Source: Clostridia bacterium (GTDB taxonomy: Bacteria; Bacillota; Clostridia; Oscillospirales; Acutalibacteraceae). From it: 6,061 bases of DNA. This document shows, one piece after another, positions 6,015-6,061 of this stretch. Numbering within the stretch: position 1 is the stretch's first letter; each line of letters opens with the position of its first letter. Made by a program: the position numbers and the translations under genes. Location of the stretch: assembly GCA_900766895.1 (NCBI GenBank), contig CAAFXF010000015.1:1-6061 (forward strand), in the 5' to 3' direction. The notes beneath the pieces are model-generated. The model saw nothing but the letters and a program-made list of their open reading frames with translations. It ran no database searches and was not told where the DNA came from.

Positions 6015-6061
6015 TTGAGCCTCCCTTGTGTAAAGGGAGGTGGGTGCGATTTATCGCACTC
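6015..6061. repeat. Dispersed hairpin repeat of the gut-Clostridia type, cut by window end
   Basis: Two hairpins follow in tandem: CCTCCCTT (6020-6027) with AAGGGAGG (6033-6040) around GTGTA, then GTGCGA (6044-6049) with TCGCAC (6054-6059), extendable to 6042/6061, around TTTA. The pattern CTCCCTTGTGTAAAGGGAG plus a second variable hairpin is one I recall as a high-copy, MITE-like intergenic repeat in Ruminococcaceae genomes. This is from memory and was not searched. The left border is uncertain and the right part is outside the window. Confidence 0.55.

Noticed and set aside
1..6061. CRISPR array
   Set aside because: No regularly spaced repeats with spacers were found; the short repeats near the tRNA and at the right edge are irregular or single.

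Overview
The window is AT-rich and looks like the chromosome of a low-GC Clostridia (Firmicutes) bacterium, probably a gut Ruminococcaceae/Oscillospiraceae relative. The signs are tRNAs with encoded CCA ends, AGGAG-type ribosome binding sites, a TTG start, the protein families present, and a hairpin repeat at the right edge of a kind I associate with gut Clostridia genomes. The assignment rests on style and recall, not on a marker gene.

Layout. Positions 1-50 are the 3' part of an elongator tRNA-Met, followed by an intrinsic terminator. A near-consensus promoter (TTGCTT, 17 nt, TATAGT) then drives tRNA-Trp (141-216), which ends at its own terminator. Positions 250-476 hold no convincing gene. 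They contain a compact GC-rich stretch (279-363, about 66% G+C by count) that folds into nested stems carrying three triloop hairpins. It is followed by two degraded echoes of the tRNA-Trp 3' end (377-392 and 433-445).

From 536 to 3309 lies one gene of the MmeI-like Type IIL restriction-modification family (nuclease, adenine methyltransferase and target-recognition domains in one chain). A -1 frame offset near 1810 splits it into two reading frames. It has a good promoter and ribosome binding site. The break is either a one-base deletion or, less likely but testable, a programmed -1 frameshift: a G_TTA_AAA heptamer sits 5 nt before a possible stem-loop, and slipping there gives a full-length 924-residue enzyme.

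From 3469 to 5925 there is a two-gene unit: a YeiH/UPF0324-family membrane transporter starting with TTG, and a secreted protein with leucine-rich-repeat, Cys-rich, Ig-like and fibronectin-III-like modules. The second gene starts 6 nt after the first stop, in the same frame, and has no visible Shine-Dalgarno sequence, so coupled translation is likely. A hairpin closes the unit at 5939-5964, and a dispersed-type repeat begins near 6015 and runs off the window.

The tRNAs, the restriction enzyme and the transporter/secreted-protein pair look like three independent transcription units. No multi-gene novel system is evident. The strongest candidates for something new are the nested-hairpin element after tRNA-Trp and the frameshift signal in the restriction gene.
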